Assembly: GCA_009781725.1 (NCBI GenBank)
Contig: WQVF01000015.1
Location: 1-60,015, forward strand
Length of the DNA: 60,015 nt
Source of the DNA: Defluviitaleaceae bacterium
GTDB taxonomy: Bacteria > Bacillota > Clostridia > Lachnospirales > WQUN01
Reading direction: 5' to 3'
Below the pieces are notes generated by a model, which saw only the letters and a program-made list of their open reading frames with translations, was not told the DNA's origin and ran no database searches. Positions 24,730 through 33,593 of this stretch are shown here, one piece after another (positions within the stretch are counted from its first letter, which is position 1; every line of letters starts with the position of its first letter). Both the position numbers and the translations under genes were made by a program.

Positions 24730-25752
24730 TTATTTCACCGGCTTAACCGACATCTCCATATGAGCACTAGCAAGATTCTCACGCATCTTAGTATCGGCTT
24801 TTCTGTTTTCCAGATTCAAGAAATCCATGTATCCCAGATTGCCTTCTCTTAGTGCTTGGGCTACCGCTTGAGGGATTTCTGCTTCTGCCGCTACTACTGT
24901 GGCGCGCATTTTTTCTACCTCGGCGCGGTTTTCTTGCTCTTGGGCTACAGCCAGTGCGCGGCGTTCTTCTGCTTTGGCTTCGGCTATTTTCTTGTCCGCG
25001 TCAGCTTGCTCTATTTGCAATTGGGCACCGATATTTCTGCCTACATCCACGTCCGCTATATCAATGGATAGGATTTCGTATGCTGTTCCTTGATCAAGGC
25101 CCTTTGACAGTACAGTCTTAGAGATTTTATCGGGGTTTTCTAGTACTTCCCTATGGGTTTGGGCAGAGCCAACTGTGGTTACAATACCTTCACCTACACG
25201 AGCGATAATGGTGGATTCACCGGCACCACCGACTAGGCGTTTGATATTGGTACGTACTGTTACGCGGGCTACGGCTTTGATTTCGATACCGTTGATTGCC
25301 ATTGCGGAAATCATCGGAGTTTCGATTACCTTTGGGTTTACGCTCATGCGCACCGCTTCGAATACATCACGGCCTGCAAGGTCAATTGCGGCGGCTTGCT
25401 CGAAAGGAAGATCCAAGTTTGCGCGGTTGGCTGCAATTAGAGCGTTTACAACCGCATCTACCCGGCCACCGGCTAGGTGATGAGCTTCTAATTGTGCAAC
25501 GGGAACAGGCACATTGGCCTTGGTAATCTTAATAAGGGGACGCACAATTTTTTCCGGATTTACACGGCGCAGGCGCATCCCGATTAGGGCACCTATGCCA
25601 ACCTTTGCACCGGAGAATTTTGCGGAAATCCACAAAGGAATCGGTACAAATCTTAAGAATATTGCGATAAAAATAAGAACCAGTACTACTGCACCAGCAA
25701 TTGTTACTCTTTCGGTGGTCCAAAATGTACTAAGCATGAAATTCAAGTTCAT
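24730..25752 (-). CDS. floA: Flotillin-like protein FloA
   Basis: A 340-residue protein. An N-terminal membrane segment ([21 protein letters not shown]) is followed by the YqfA/FloA domain ([39 protein letters not shown]) and an Ala/Glu-rich coiled coil (about 240-310) that drives oligomers. FloA scaffolds membrane microdomains at the inner leaflet. It has an AAAGGAGGAG site and follows nfeD by 12 bases, the standard NfeD-FloA pair. Confidence 0.95.
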   Translation of the reverse strand: MNLNFMLSTFWTTERVTIAGAVVLVLIFIAIFLRFVPIPLWISAKFSGAKVGIGALIGMRLRRVNPEKIVRPLIKITKANVPVPVAQLEAHHLAGGRVDAVVNALIAANRANLDLPFEQAAAIDLAGRDVFEAVRMSVNPKVIETPMISAMAINGIEIKAVARVTVRTNIKRLVGGAGESTIIARVGEGIVTTVGSAQTHREVLENPDKISKTVLSKGLDQGTAYEILSIDIADVDVGRNIGAQLQIEQADADKKIAEAKAEERRALAVAQEQENRAEVEKMRATVVAAEAEIPQAVAQALREGNLGYMDFLNLENRKADTKMRENLASAHMEMSVKPVK

Positions 25753-25764
25753 CTCGCTCCTCCT

Positions 25765-26235
25765 TTAGTTAGCTTCTAGTGGGGTTACAATAATTTTTGT
25801 ACCCTCTGTTTCTATTACCCGTACCCTTGTTCCTTTTTCTAAGAATGGTCCATCTGAACTGGCTTCTCTGCGTATGCCGTTGAAATCCACATCACCGGCA
25901 GGCCTAAGCCCGGTTATTACCCTACCCTCTTTACCGACGAAACCGCTCAAGTCCACCTGGGGCGCGTCGTCTACCTCTGTAAGAATCATTCCTCCGTGGA
26001 GCTGCTTCCGCTTGATAAACAGATACATTCCGTACCCGCCTATAAGCAAAAGTGCCAATAGTGCCCCTACAAAGAATATGGCACCGTCCAAAGCAATTAC
26101 CGCAATGGCAGCTGCAATTCCAAAGGCGGCAATCCCTACAAAGACTCCAATATAAGAGTCCCAACCTGGCATCAAGAGCTCAAGGAATATTGCCAGAACG
26201 CCTATTGCCACTAATACAATAACCAATACGTGCAT
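25765..26235 (-). CDS. NfeD family membrane protein
   Basis: About 156 residues from the ATG at 26235 (MHVLVIVLVAIG). This start is chosen because AAAGGGGG lies six bases before it; the earlier in-frame ATG touches that site. There are three or four membrane helices (to about residue 85), then the NfeD OB-fold (GFVGKEGRVITGLRPAGDVDFNG, GTRVRVIETEGTKIIV). NfeD proteins partner flotillins, and floA is directly downstream. Confidence 0.93.
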   Translation of the reverse strand: MHVLVIVLVAIGVLAIFLELLMPGWDSYIGVFVGIAAFGIAAAIAVIALDGAIFFVGALLALLLIGGYGMYLFIKRKQLHGGMILTEVDDAPQVDLSGFVGKEGRVITGLRPAGDVDFNGIRREASSDGPFLEKGTRVRVIETEGTKIIVTPLEAN

Positions 26236-26277
26236 GGTCATCCCCCTTTCTGGGATTTTATTTTTATTTACATGAGT

Positions 26278-26339
26278 CAAGCGGGAACGCTCGCGTTCCT
26301 ATTTGACCCACAAACACAAGTGTGAAGTGGTTTTCTTCA
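26278..26339. repeat. Dispersed repeat D, copy 2
   Basis: Matches 1904-1966 over about 62 bp. The hairpin here is GGGAACGCTCGCGTTCCT, paired although several bases differ from copy 1. It is placed between yajC and nfeD, overlapping the last codons of yajC. Confidence 0.75.
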
Positions 26340-26831
26340 CACTTTATCTTCTTCTATAACTTTGGGTGGCGGGGTCAGCTTTGGCTCCCTTACACCCAAT
26401 ACATCCGATTTAAGTACGGGGATACGAATGCCCCGGTTTTGACCAAACTCTACTATAAAACAGTCTTCTCCAACATCAGCGATACGGCCAAACATCCCGC
26501 CGGTTACTACTACATTATCGCCGGTACGGATACCTGCTTGCATTTCCTTCATTTTCTTTTCCCGGCGTCTTGGGCCGCGGAACATCAAGAAATACATAGC
26601 GACAAGTAGGACTGCAACATATATCAGCATAATACCCATGCCCATGCCGCCGCCTTCGGCGGCCCCGCCAGCGGCTCCTGTTGCTCCACCCGCCGCACCG
26701 TTTACTGGGGCTGCACCTTGACCTGGCGCACCTCCGCCACCCGGTCTATCACCCATAAGTCCACCTGGGTCACCGAATGCCAATAGAGTCATCATCAAAT
26801 TGGTTAATCTAAACATTAGTTCCTGAAACAT
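26337..26831 (-). CDS. yajC: Preprotein translocase subunit YajC with a Gly/Ala-rich front
   Basis: A 164-residue protein. The YajC core is at about 65-150: one membrane helix (IMLIYVAVLLVAMYFLMF), then RGPRRREKKMKEMQAGIRTGD, VVTGGMFGRIADV and a short beta domain. YajC assists SecDF at the Sec channel. Most YajC proteins start just before the helix. Here about 60 extra residues, mainly Gly, Ala and Pro (GGGGAPGQGAAPVNGAAGGA), come first, preceded by a short hydrophobic stretch. An AAGGAGAAATCGC site sets the start. It lies downstream of tgt as in many bacteria. Confidence 0.93.
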   Translation of the reverse strand: MFQELMFRLTNLMMTLLAFGDPGGLMGDRPGGGGAPGQGAAPVNGAAGGATGAAGGAAEGGGMGMGIMLIYVAVLLVAMYFLMFRGPRRREKKMKEMQAGIRTGDNVVVTGGMFGRIADVGEDCFIVEFGQNRGIRIPVLKSDVLGVREPKLTPPPKVIEEDKV

Positions 26832-26915
26832 GCGATTTCTCCTTAGAAGTTGGATTGCGGGTGCCCTACTCCCACGAGAATATTATATGCTTTTTTAATA
26901 AGTCACGCAATATTG

Positions 26916-28019
26916 CTAACGAGCCCACCTTGATAGGCTCTCCGTTTTGAAAGTATCAAACCTGCTTTCATCTATTGCCAGGCGGATATCAGCCATTAAT
27001 TTATTATAGAAATATAGATTGTGAAGGACACATAACCTCATTGCCAGCATTTCCTTTGCCTTAAACAGATGCCATATATACGCCCTACTAAAGTCCTTGC
27101 AGGCGGGACAGCCGCAATCTGGGTCTATTGGCTCATTGTCAAGCTTGTGGCAAGCATTGTGAAGATTTATTTTTCCGCGGCTGGTATACACATGGCCATG
27201 TCGCCCGTTGCGAGCCGGTAGTACGCAATCGAAAAAGTCTATCCCTCGGGCCACGGCTTCTAGTAAATTCTCCGGGGTACCAACCCCCATTAGATATGTG
27301 GGTTTGTTTTGAGGGAGATGGGGTACCACACATTCTAATATACGATACATTTCCCCATGAGTCTCACCCACAGCCAATCCGCCGATTGCATATCCTGGAA
27401 GATCCATTTCCACTATGGTTTTGGCGTGTTCTATCCGGATATCTTCGTATACTCCCCCCTGATTTATGCCAAATAGCAGCTGGTTGGAGCCGAGGATTTT
27501 CATATGGTCAATACAGCGATTGAGCCAGCGGGTTGTTCTGTCGACGGAGTCCTGAACATATTCCCGGGAGGCAGGATGAGGCGGGCATTCATCAAAGGCC
27601 ATCACAATAGTCGCTCCAAGAGCCGATTGGATGCTCATACTTTCCTCCGGGCCCATGAAAATTTTCCTTCCGTCAATATGAGAAGAAAAATATACCCCTT
27701 CCTCTTTGATTTTACGCAAAGCCCCTAAGGAGAAGACCTGAAATCCTCCTGAATCTGTAAGGGTTGGGCCCTCCCAGGCCATAAAAGGGCCAAGGCCGCC
27801 AAGGGAACGGACAATTTCTTCCCCAGGTCGAAGATGTAAGTGATAGGTATTGCAAAGGGCAACCTGACAGCCAACATCCCGCAAATCCCGGGATGAAACC
27901 GCCCCCTTTATAGCAGCAAGTGTAGCCACATTCATAAAGACAGGGGTTTCTATGATGCCATGAGGGGTTACAAGGCGACCTCGTTTTGCTTGGTTTTGGG
28001 TTGATAGGATTGAGTACAT
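26916..28019 (-). CDS. tgt: Queuine tRNA-ribosyltransferase
   Basis: About 367 residues from the ATG at 28019, which follows AGAAAGGACAAAAT; the in-frame start at 28097 has no such site. The enzyme swaps guanine 34 of GUN-anticodon tRNAs for preQ1. The active site DSGGFQVFSL, the second Asp region FDCVLPARNGRHG and the zinc set (CGCPAC and a following His) are all present. Together with the queG-like gene at 29573 it indicates queuosine tRNA modification. Confidence 0.96.
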   Translation of the reverse strand: MYSILSTQNQAKRGRLVTPHGIIETPVFMNVATLAAIKGAVSSRDLRDVGCQVALCNTYHLHLRPGEEIVRSLGGLGPFMAWEGPTLTDSGGFQVFSLGALRKIKEEGVYFSSHIDGRKIFMGPEESMSIQSALGATIVMAFDECPPHPASREYVQDSVDRTTRWLNRCIDHMKILGSNQLLFGINQGGVYEDIRIEHAKTIVEMDLPGYAIGGLAVGETHGEMYRILECVVPHLPQNKPTYLMGVGTPENLLEAVARGIDFFDCVLPARNGRHGHVYTSRGKINLHNACHKLDNEPIDPDCGCPACKDFSRAYIWHLFKAKEMLAMRLCVLHNLYFYNKLMADIRLAIDESRFDTFKTESLSRWAR

Positions 28020-28110
28020 ATTTTGTCCTTTCTGATTGCAGAACAAAAAGGCTCCGCCGTTTTTTTCCGACAGGCTACAGCGAAATTGCGAATGCAATTT
28101 CCTAGCATAT

Positions 28111-28140
28111 AAAAAAGAGGTTGTTGTTCACAACCCCTTT
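28111..28140 (-). terminator. Terminator after the coiled-coil gene
   Basis: On the minus strand GGGGTTGT and ACAACCTC pair around GAACA, followed by TTTTTT. It lies directly after the stop of the 28145-28477 gene. Confidence 0.85.
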
Positions 28141-28144
28141 GGCT

Positions 28145-28477
28145 CTAGCCAGTTTTCTTTAATATCGTGTCATGCCATTTTAACATAAGTTCGTACTTCT
28201 CTTGGTTTATCTCTATTTTCTCTAATGTGGTACCCACTCTGCCCATTCTGTCAAATAAAAGTTTGTATCCATCATACAATGCCGTTAAATGCCTGCCATG
28301 GTCGGTTTCCATAATTATTAGACGTTCTTTTGTTTCCGTGGCGACTTTTTCCAAATTGTCCATCCTGGTTTCAAGATTATCCACCTTGGTTTCAAGCCTG
28401 TCTAGTCTTGACACAATGCTGTTCAACATTCCCTGCTGTTGCTCCAGCATTCCTATAATGCGTTCTTCGTTATTCAT
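28145..28477 (-). CDS. Small coiled-coil protein of unknown function
   Basis: About 110 residues from the ATG at 28477, which follows AAGGGGGCTGCA. Nearly the whole protein is heptad-like (VSRLDRLETKVDNLETRMD, with Leu/Val at a/d positions), so a long parallel coiled coil is likely. No membrane segment or catalytic motif. Similar small coiled-coil proteins in Clostridia and phages have no assigned role. It has its own terminator and a large hairpin upstream. Confidence 0.7.
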   Translation of the reverse strand: MNNEERIIGMLEQQQGMLNSIVSRLDRLETKVDNLETRMDNLEKVATETKERLIIMETDHGRHLTALYDGYKLLFDRMGRVGTTLEKIEINQEKYELMLKWHDTILKKTG

Positions 28478-28562
28478 TGCAGCCCCCTTCCCATGGTGTG
28501 CGTGTGCATTTGCTTGCATGAAATTACCACGCTATACCTACTATGTCAAACTATGCAGTTGA

Positions 28563-28646
28563 TGCGAACTTAAACTACATTTTAGCGCAAAAGTTCTGCG
28601 AAGCTTCAACGCAGAATTTTGCGCTCTTTTGAAGTTTAAGTTCGCA
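28563..28646. repeat. Large hairpin with AAGCTTCAA loop
   Basis: TGCGAACTTAAACT pairs with AGTTTAAGTTCGCA, and GCGCAAAAGTTCTGCG pairs with CGCAGAATTTTGCGC, around the loop AAGCTTCAA. It lies between two divergent genes. It shares loop and layout with 119-220. Confidence 0.75.
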
Positions 28647-28773
28647 CTTGGAGTTTCACAGATATCTTTATTTGTGTATTTTGTATATTTGCAAACAATT
28701 TAAGGGTGTAATGTTAATTACGAGAAGATTATCAAGCCATATGATATCATATGGGTAAAAAACGGAGAATTTT

Positions 28774-29616
28774 ATGACCAAACAAAAACGAATCGCCGCA
28801 CTCCACGATATTTCCGGCTTTGGCCGCTGCTCCCTGACTGTTGTGCTTCCTATTATATCCGCCACTGGTATCGAATGTAGTGTAGTGCCTACAGCTTTGC
28901 TGTCTACCCATACAGGAGGACTGGAGGGTTTCACATACCGGGATTTGACTGATGATATTTTGCCTTTTGCTGACCACTGGCAGAGCCTGGGCTTGGGATT
29001 TGACGCTCTATATAGTGGATTTCTTGGCTCATTTAAGCAAGTCGAAATCGTATCCGAATTTTTTGACCGATTCCGCACCGATGACAACCTGATAATGGTA
29101 GACCCGGTTATGGCAGACAATGAGATGCTTTACAAGACATTTACCCCTGATTTCCCTGGAGAAATGCGTAAGCTATGCAAAAAAGCCGACCTTATTGTCC
29201 CCAACATGACAGAAGCAGCCCTTCTTTTGGATGAACCATATAAAGAAGGCCCCTACACCGAAGAATTAATCACCAATACATTAAAAAAGCTTGCCTCACT
29301 AGGAAGCAAACTGGTGGTACTTACCGGGGTATATTTTAATGAAAATACCATAGGTGCCGCAGCATATGACAGGGAAACCGGGCAGGTTGACTACGCCATG
29401 TCTACGAAACTACCTGGGTTTTATCCCGGTACCGGTGATGTTTTCGGTTCGGTTTTACTGGCGGGGCTATTAAATGGAAAAGGCTTGGAAAAAACGACAA
29501 AAATAGCTGTTGATTTTGTAGCGGAGAGTATCCGGCGAACTCATGCTGCCAGAACGGATTCCCGATTTGGCATTAACTTTGAGGCGGGGCTTGGAGATTT
29601 AGCAAAGTCGTTTTAA
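28774..29616 (+). CDS. pdxK: Pyridoxine/pyridoxal kinase
   Basis: A 280-residue ribokinase-fold enzyme that phosphorylates B6 vitamers in the cytosol. It has HDISGFGRCSLTV at the start, MVDPVMADN in the middle, the PNMTEAALLL strand and the anion-hole motif PGTGDVFGSVLLAG near residue 220 with the catalytic Asp. A GGAGAATTTT site precedes the ATG. The gene overlaps the 3' end of the convergent queG-like gene by 44 bases. Confidence 0.93.
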   Translation: MTKQKRIAALHDISGFGRCSLTVVLPIISATGIECSVVPTALLSTHTGGLEGFTYRDLTDDILPFADHWQSLGLGFDALYSGFLGSFKQVEIVSEFFDRFRTDDNLIMVDPVMADNEMLYKTFTPDFPGEMRKLCKKADLIVPNMTEAALLLDEPYKEGPYTEELITNTLKKLASLGSKLVVLTGVYFNENTIGAAAYDRETGQVDYAMSTKLPGFYPGTGDVFGSVLLAGLLNGKGLEKTTKIAVDFVAESIRRTHAARTDSRFGINFEAGLGDLAKSF

Positions 29617-30493
29617 CGGCTTGGGCGTTACGCCTTAGCCGTGCCACACCCAACCATGACATGGCAGTGTGGCCGTACATATTTTTGAACTCTTCATCAG
29701 TCATATTCAGCCAATCATCCGGATTAGCCCAAACAACGGGTTGAGATGGGTTTTTAGGGCATACATCCTGGCAGATATCGCAGCCGCATAGGTTGCGGCC
29801 TATTAGGACGGCTTCCTCTGAGGTGAGGCTATCTTTTTGGGTCAGGTACGAAATACAGCGGGATACCTTAAAACCGTTGGTTTCTGATAAAGCACCGGTT
29901 GGACACGCGTCAATACAATGGTTGCAATCGGGAGCACAACTAAAACTACTGTAGGAGCTTGCATTGTGCACTTGACGTTGTACATCTGTTATTGCAATAT
30001 CCGTCAACATCAACCCAATATTAAACCATGACCCAAATTCTTGAGAAATCACCAGCCCATGCCTTCCGATATAACCTAATCCCGCCTTTACAGCAATGGT
30101 ACGCTCATCCAGATTTGGACTATCCACAAAAATCTTATATTTAAACTGGGTATGCTGCTCAAGCTCCGCTGCCAATTTTCTTAGCACTTTTTTTACAACA
30201 ACATGATAATCCTCCGTCACTCCCAAAACAGACAATATACCCGCATCCTCCGGCATCGGCGAGAATGATTCCAATATATTTCCAACCCCCACAGCAATTA
30301 TGCTTTTCACACCCGGCATATTGGCGGCAGGATCTGTGCGCTTTGCCGTATCCTTGCTTACGAAAGGGGTATCCGGATTTGGTATATGGGGCAGGGGTTC
30401 CCCGTCGCAGACGCCTATTATGCAACCTTCCCTTGCTGCAAAATCCCGAAGCACATCCATGAGCCCACTCAATCCCGTTCTCCCTCTTTCCAT
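29573..30493 (-). CDS. queG: Epoxyqueuosine reductase-like iron-sulfur protein
   Basis: A 306-residue protein. Its central region (YIGRHGLVISQEFGSWFNIG) and two 4Fe-4S clusters (CAPDCNHCIDACPTGAL and CGCDICQDVCP) match QueG, the cobalamin-dependent enzyme that makes the last step to queuosine. QueG proteins are usually 350-390 residues with a C-terminal HEAT part, which is missing here. It could be a QueG-like paralogue, so the symbol is tentative. AAGAGGC precedes the ATG. The start overlaps the M50 protease gene by 25 bases and the end overlaps pdxK. Confidence 0.82.
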   Translation of the reverse strand: MERGRTGLSGLMDVLRDFAAREGCIIGVCDGEPLPHIPNPDTPFVSKDTAKRTDPAANMPGVKSIIAVGVGNILESFSPMPEDAGILSVLGVTEDYHVVVKKVLRKLAAELEQHTQFKYKIFVDSPNLDERTIAVKAGLGYIGRHGLVISQEFGSWFNIGLMLTDIAITDVQRQVHNASSYSSFSCAPDCNHCIDACPTGALSETNGFKVSRCISYLTQKDSLTSEEAVLIGRNLCGCDICQDVCPKNPSQPVVWANPDDWLNMTDEEFKNMYGHTAMSWLGVARLRRNAQAVKTTLLNLQAPPQS

Positions 30494-31572
30494 GCATTAG
30501 CCTCTTTCAACAGCTCAGCTAGGGATGTGGTGTCATTTTCTTCCGACTGATTTTTATCTGCCTCTATTGCTTCCGCAACATGGGCCAATCGCTCCTTATA
30601 CATAAATCTTTCACCCGCATTTGGATGACTTTCTGCTTGGCTTTTTGCCCTGGTCAGGGTTTTCTGGGCTTTTTCTTTATTACCCAGACCAAAATGTTCA
30701 TATGCCGCAACAGTCCATGCATACTCTATGGTTTTGGAGGTAGCGAAAAAAGCCTTGATTCTTTTATCGTTATAAATCAAAGCAGCTTTTTCTAAATCCC
30801 GTTGATGTACGGTGTAAAAATAAATCTGCTCAAGCTTTACGCCATTGGTATACACGGCAGGCAACTTTTTGAGGTTAAGGCGGCTGCACATATTAATTGC
30901 GGCCTCGTACTCACCGCTGTCATTCAGCTGCTCGGCCTCCATCAGCAACATAGATGCAACGAAATAATTATTCAAATCCGCGTCCTCATTCAATGCGAAC
31001 AACTCGGGAGGAAAATCCCTATATTTTTTACCCTTAGCCAACTCGCTGTTGACATAAAAAACCAAGCGCAAGCCCCGCTTTGCATCTTCAGATTTTAATG
31101 CCTCCCGAATATTGCGCCCGTCATTGGGCATTCCAGCTATAACAATAGGAATCAAGTTTAGAAGAGCTATAATTATATTGCCGATTATACCGATAGCAAA
31201 AAAAATACCCCATATCCAGTGGAGTCCATCAGAAACAGCATTAACGACGATAAGATAAATCCCCCACCACACAGCGGCAAGGAGAATATTAAACACCCCA
31301 CCGCCAAGGTTGTACCATACAAACTTGAACTTTCCCGCGCCCTCAGGCGGTGACATCAAGCATTGCCCGGCAACCATGCTTTTGGAGCGCGTAAACTTGA
31401 TTTTTTCCCCCTCTTTAAACCATATAAACGAAGAAACCCGAAAAGATACAAAGCTATATCCGGTAAGCTTCCCAAAGACTAGATGCCCCAATTCATGGAT
31501 AATAATTGCCAGTATAGTGCCATGAAAAAGCCCAAAAATACCGCCGATTAGCCCACGTAGTAAAATATCCAT
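30469..31572 (-). CDS. M50-like membrane metallopeptidase with a helical C-terminal half
   Basis: About 367 residues from the ATG at 31572 (GGGAG site). The first half has membrane helices with HELGH (about residue 28), the zinc motif of site-2-protease-like M50 enzymes. A second site (GMPNDGRNI, about 150) stands in for the usual NPDG. The second half is soluble and helical with TPR-like pairs (YEAAINMCSRL, EKAALIYNDKR, EKAQKTLTRAK), probably a substrate or partner-binding part. It sits between comEC (2-base gap) and queG. Confidence 0.8.
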   Translation of the reverse strand: MDILLRGLIGGIFGLFHGTILAIIIHELGHLVFGKLTGYSFVSFRVSSFIWFKEGEKIKFTRSKSMVAGQCLMSPPEGAGKFKFVWYNLGGGVFNILLAAVWWGIYLIVVNAVSDGLHWIWGIFFAIGIIGNIIIALLNLIPIVIAGMPNDGRNIREALKSEDAKRGLRLVFYVNSELAKGKKYRDFPPELFALNEDADLNNYFVASMLLMEAEQLNDSGEYEAAINMCSRLNLKKLPAVYTNGVKLEQIYFYTVHQRDLEKAALIYNDKRIKAFFATSKTIEYAWTVAAYEHFGLGNKEKAQKTLTRAKSQAESHPNAGERFMYKERLAHVAEAIEADKNQSEENDTTSLAELLKEANAWKEGERD

Positions 31573-31574
31573 AA

Positions 31575-33593
31575 TCAATTCTCCCTATACAACCAATATC
31601 TAATTTGCCGCCTGCTTATGCGTAGCAAAATCGCACTATAGTACTCCGGTTCATACATTATCCCACCCAATACAACCCCCTCACCGACAATCACATAAGA
31701 GCTCTCCAATGCCACTCGCAAGCCCAACCCTGACTCAGCCTGCAAAGTCACACGGCCTATCTCAAGTACATGGTCATCATACAACCAAACCATGCCTAAG
31801 CCATATCTTATAACCGCATCCCACAGCGCATCTGTAAGAACGAGTCCTTCCGGTAAGTATAACACCAGAACTCTGGGTAAAACAGCTTCCAAGCGTCGCA
31901 TATCACCGGGGCGAGGTTGCGCTGTAAGCACCAAGCCATGAGCGCGATTCACACCACGCATATCCATATATCCAAGGAGGGTTGTCTCCCCTCCCCTGCC
32001 GCTACCTACAATCAGCATTTCATTACGATGCCTAATAACGGAATAGTTCCCCCCTGTATCCAAAGCAGTAATCCGCAAATCAAAAGGGAAATCCCGTATA
32101 AAAACACAGCCAATCAAAATCAACACTGCGGCAAAAAACAGTGCAAGCCTCTTTCGAAAATCCTCCCCAAACCCAGAAAACGCAAAAGCAAAAGCAAGAA
32201 CCACCCCAACCCCCGCCAAAGTAACCAGCAAACTACCTCCACCCGTAAGAGTCATTGCCCCAGGCAAAGATGAAAAAAAGTCACTGGCAATGGCATAAAA
32301 TCGCAAAATGTAGTACACCGGCCCCGCAATAATCCCTGCAAGCCCCATCCAAACAAGCCCAACCAACCCGACCAATACCCCAAGCACCAATAAAATCGTA
32401 ACCGTAGGCATAATCACAATATTTCCAAGGACACTGTAAAGAGGAATTTCATATAAATGATGTGCAAAAACCAAATAGGAAGCCACAACTGCCGAAATCC
32501 CCACTGACAAACTCTCCCGGAACTTACCTGCGGGAAGACGCAGCAAGGCAAGCCCTCGCTCAATAGAAGCTCGAAGCACCCCAATCCCAAACACAGCCCC
32601 AAAGGATAGCTGAAACCCTACATTAAATAAATACAATGGCTCGAAAATCAAAAGCGCAATCCCAGCAAAAGACACCGATGCAAGCAAGTCATAATCCCTA
32701 TATAAAATCCGCCCAAGCACCAGCACCCCACCCATAGTAACAGCCCGCACAGTAGGCACTGCCGCGCCAGTCATAAGACAGTAGGCTATCATAATAACCA
32801 ACACAACAACCCCGGCAGGCCGCTCAGCCATAACCTTTTTCAAAACAGAAAACGCCGCCATAGTAAGAATAGTCACATGCATCCCGGAAATGGACAATAT
32901 ATGAAAAATCCCCATCATACGGTACTGACCAGCCAGGTCCTGATCCATATCCAGCCTATCTCCAAGCACCATGGACTTGATAACCCCCGCTTCCCGGGAA
33001 GGCAGCAAGCTGTCATATACATGGGCAAGCCTATCCCTGAACCCACGTAGTAGTACCATCAAAGATATCTGAATATCACCCAGCGTAATTTCCTCAGGCC
33101 AGATTGTAGCATCTACCTTTTGACTCCTAAGATGCTGAAATTGGTTATACCCCGCCGGGTTGGCCGGCCCTCGCAGCGGCTCCAGATATCCTGTCAGCAC
33201 TACCTCCTGCCCAAGTACAACCTGAGGCTGATGGGGGAGTATGTATGCCATTACACGAAAATCAAAATTCTCCCCACTGACAATCGCCCGCTGATTGCCT
33301 CCTCCCGTGCGTCCCACATCTACAACTACTCCATGAAACTCAACATGCACAGGCTCGATAACATGACTATGTAAACTATCTCCAACTCTTGTAAGCCCCA
33401 CCAATAAAAACAACATCAGGGCAAACACCGGCTTATATCGGTATACAAAGAATAAAATCCCACAAAAAACAAGCCCCAGTCCAAGACTGAGGCCAAACAA
33501 CAAAACAGGGCTAAGTGCTGCAAGGCCCGGAGCTCTTCCAATCAGTATCCCAGCAATCAGGAAACCAAAGGCCCATAGCAGGGGACGTTTCAT
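31575..33593 (-). CDS. comEC: ComEC/Rec2-type DNA channel with a degenerate metallo-beta-lactamase domain
   Basis: A 672-residue membrane protein. It has an N-terminal OB-like domain (VVLTGYLEPLRGPANPAGYN), then the competence channel domain with LSISGMHVTIL and many helices. The C-terminal 140 residues are where ComEC has a metallo-beta-lactamase fold. The DTGG-like strand (TALDTGGNYSVIRH) and LVLT remain, but the HXHXDH metal site reads TAQPRPGD with no His. The nuclease role suggested for that domain is thus probably lost. It overlaps the GerMN gene by 4 bases. Confidence 0.88.
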   Translation of the reverse strand: MKRPLLWAFGFLIAGILIGRAPGLAALSPVLLFGLSLGLGLVFCGILFFVYRYKPVFALMLFLLVGLTRVGDSLHSHVIEPVHVEFHGVVVDVGRTGGGNQRAIVSGENFDFRVMAYILPHQPQVVLGQEVVLTGYLEPLRGPANPAGYNQFQHLRSQKVDATIWPEEITLGDIQISLMVLLRGFRDRLAHVYDSLLPSREAGVIKSMVLGDRLDMDQDLAGQYRMMGIFHILSISGMHVTILTMAAFSVLKKVMAERPAGVVVLVIMIAYCLMTGAAVPTVRAVTMGGVLVLGRILYRDYDLLASVSFAGIALLIFEPLYLFNVGFQLSFGAVFGIGVLRASIERGLALLRLPAGKFRESLSVGISAVVASYLVFAHHLYEIPLYSVLGNIVIMPTVTILLVLGVLVGLVGLVWMGLAGIIAGPVYYILRFYAIASDFFSSLPGAMTLTGGGSLLVTLAGVGVVLAFAFAFSGFGEDFRKRLALFFAAVLILIGCVFIRDFPFDLRITALDTGGNYSVIRHRNEMLIVGSGRGGETTLLGYMDMRGVNRAHGLVLTAQPRPGDMRRLEAVLPRVLVLYLPEGLVLTDALWDAVIRYGLGMVWLYDDHVLEIGRVTLQAESGLGLRVALESSYVIVGEGVVLGGIMYEPEYYSAILLRISRRQIRYWLYREN

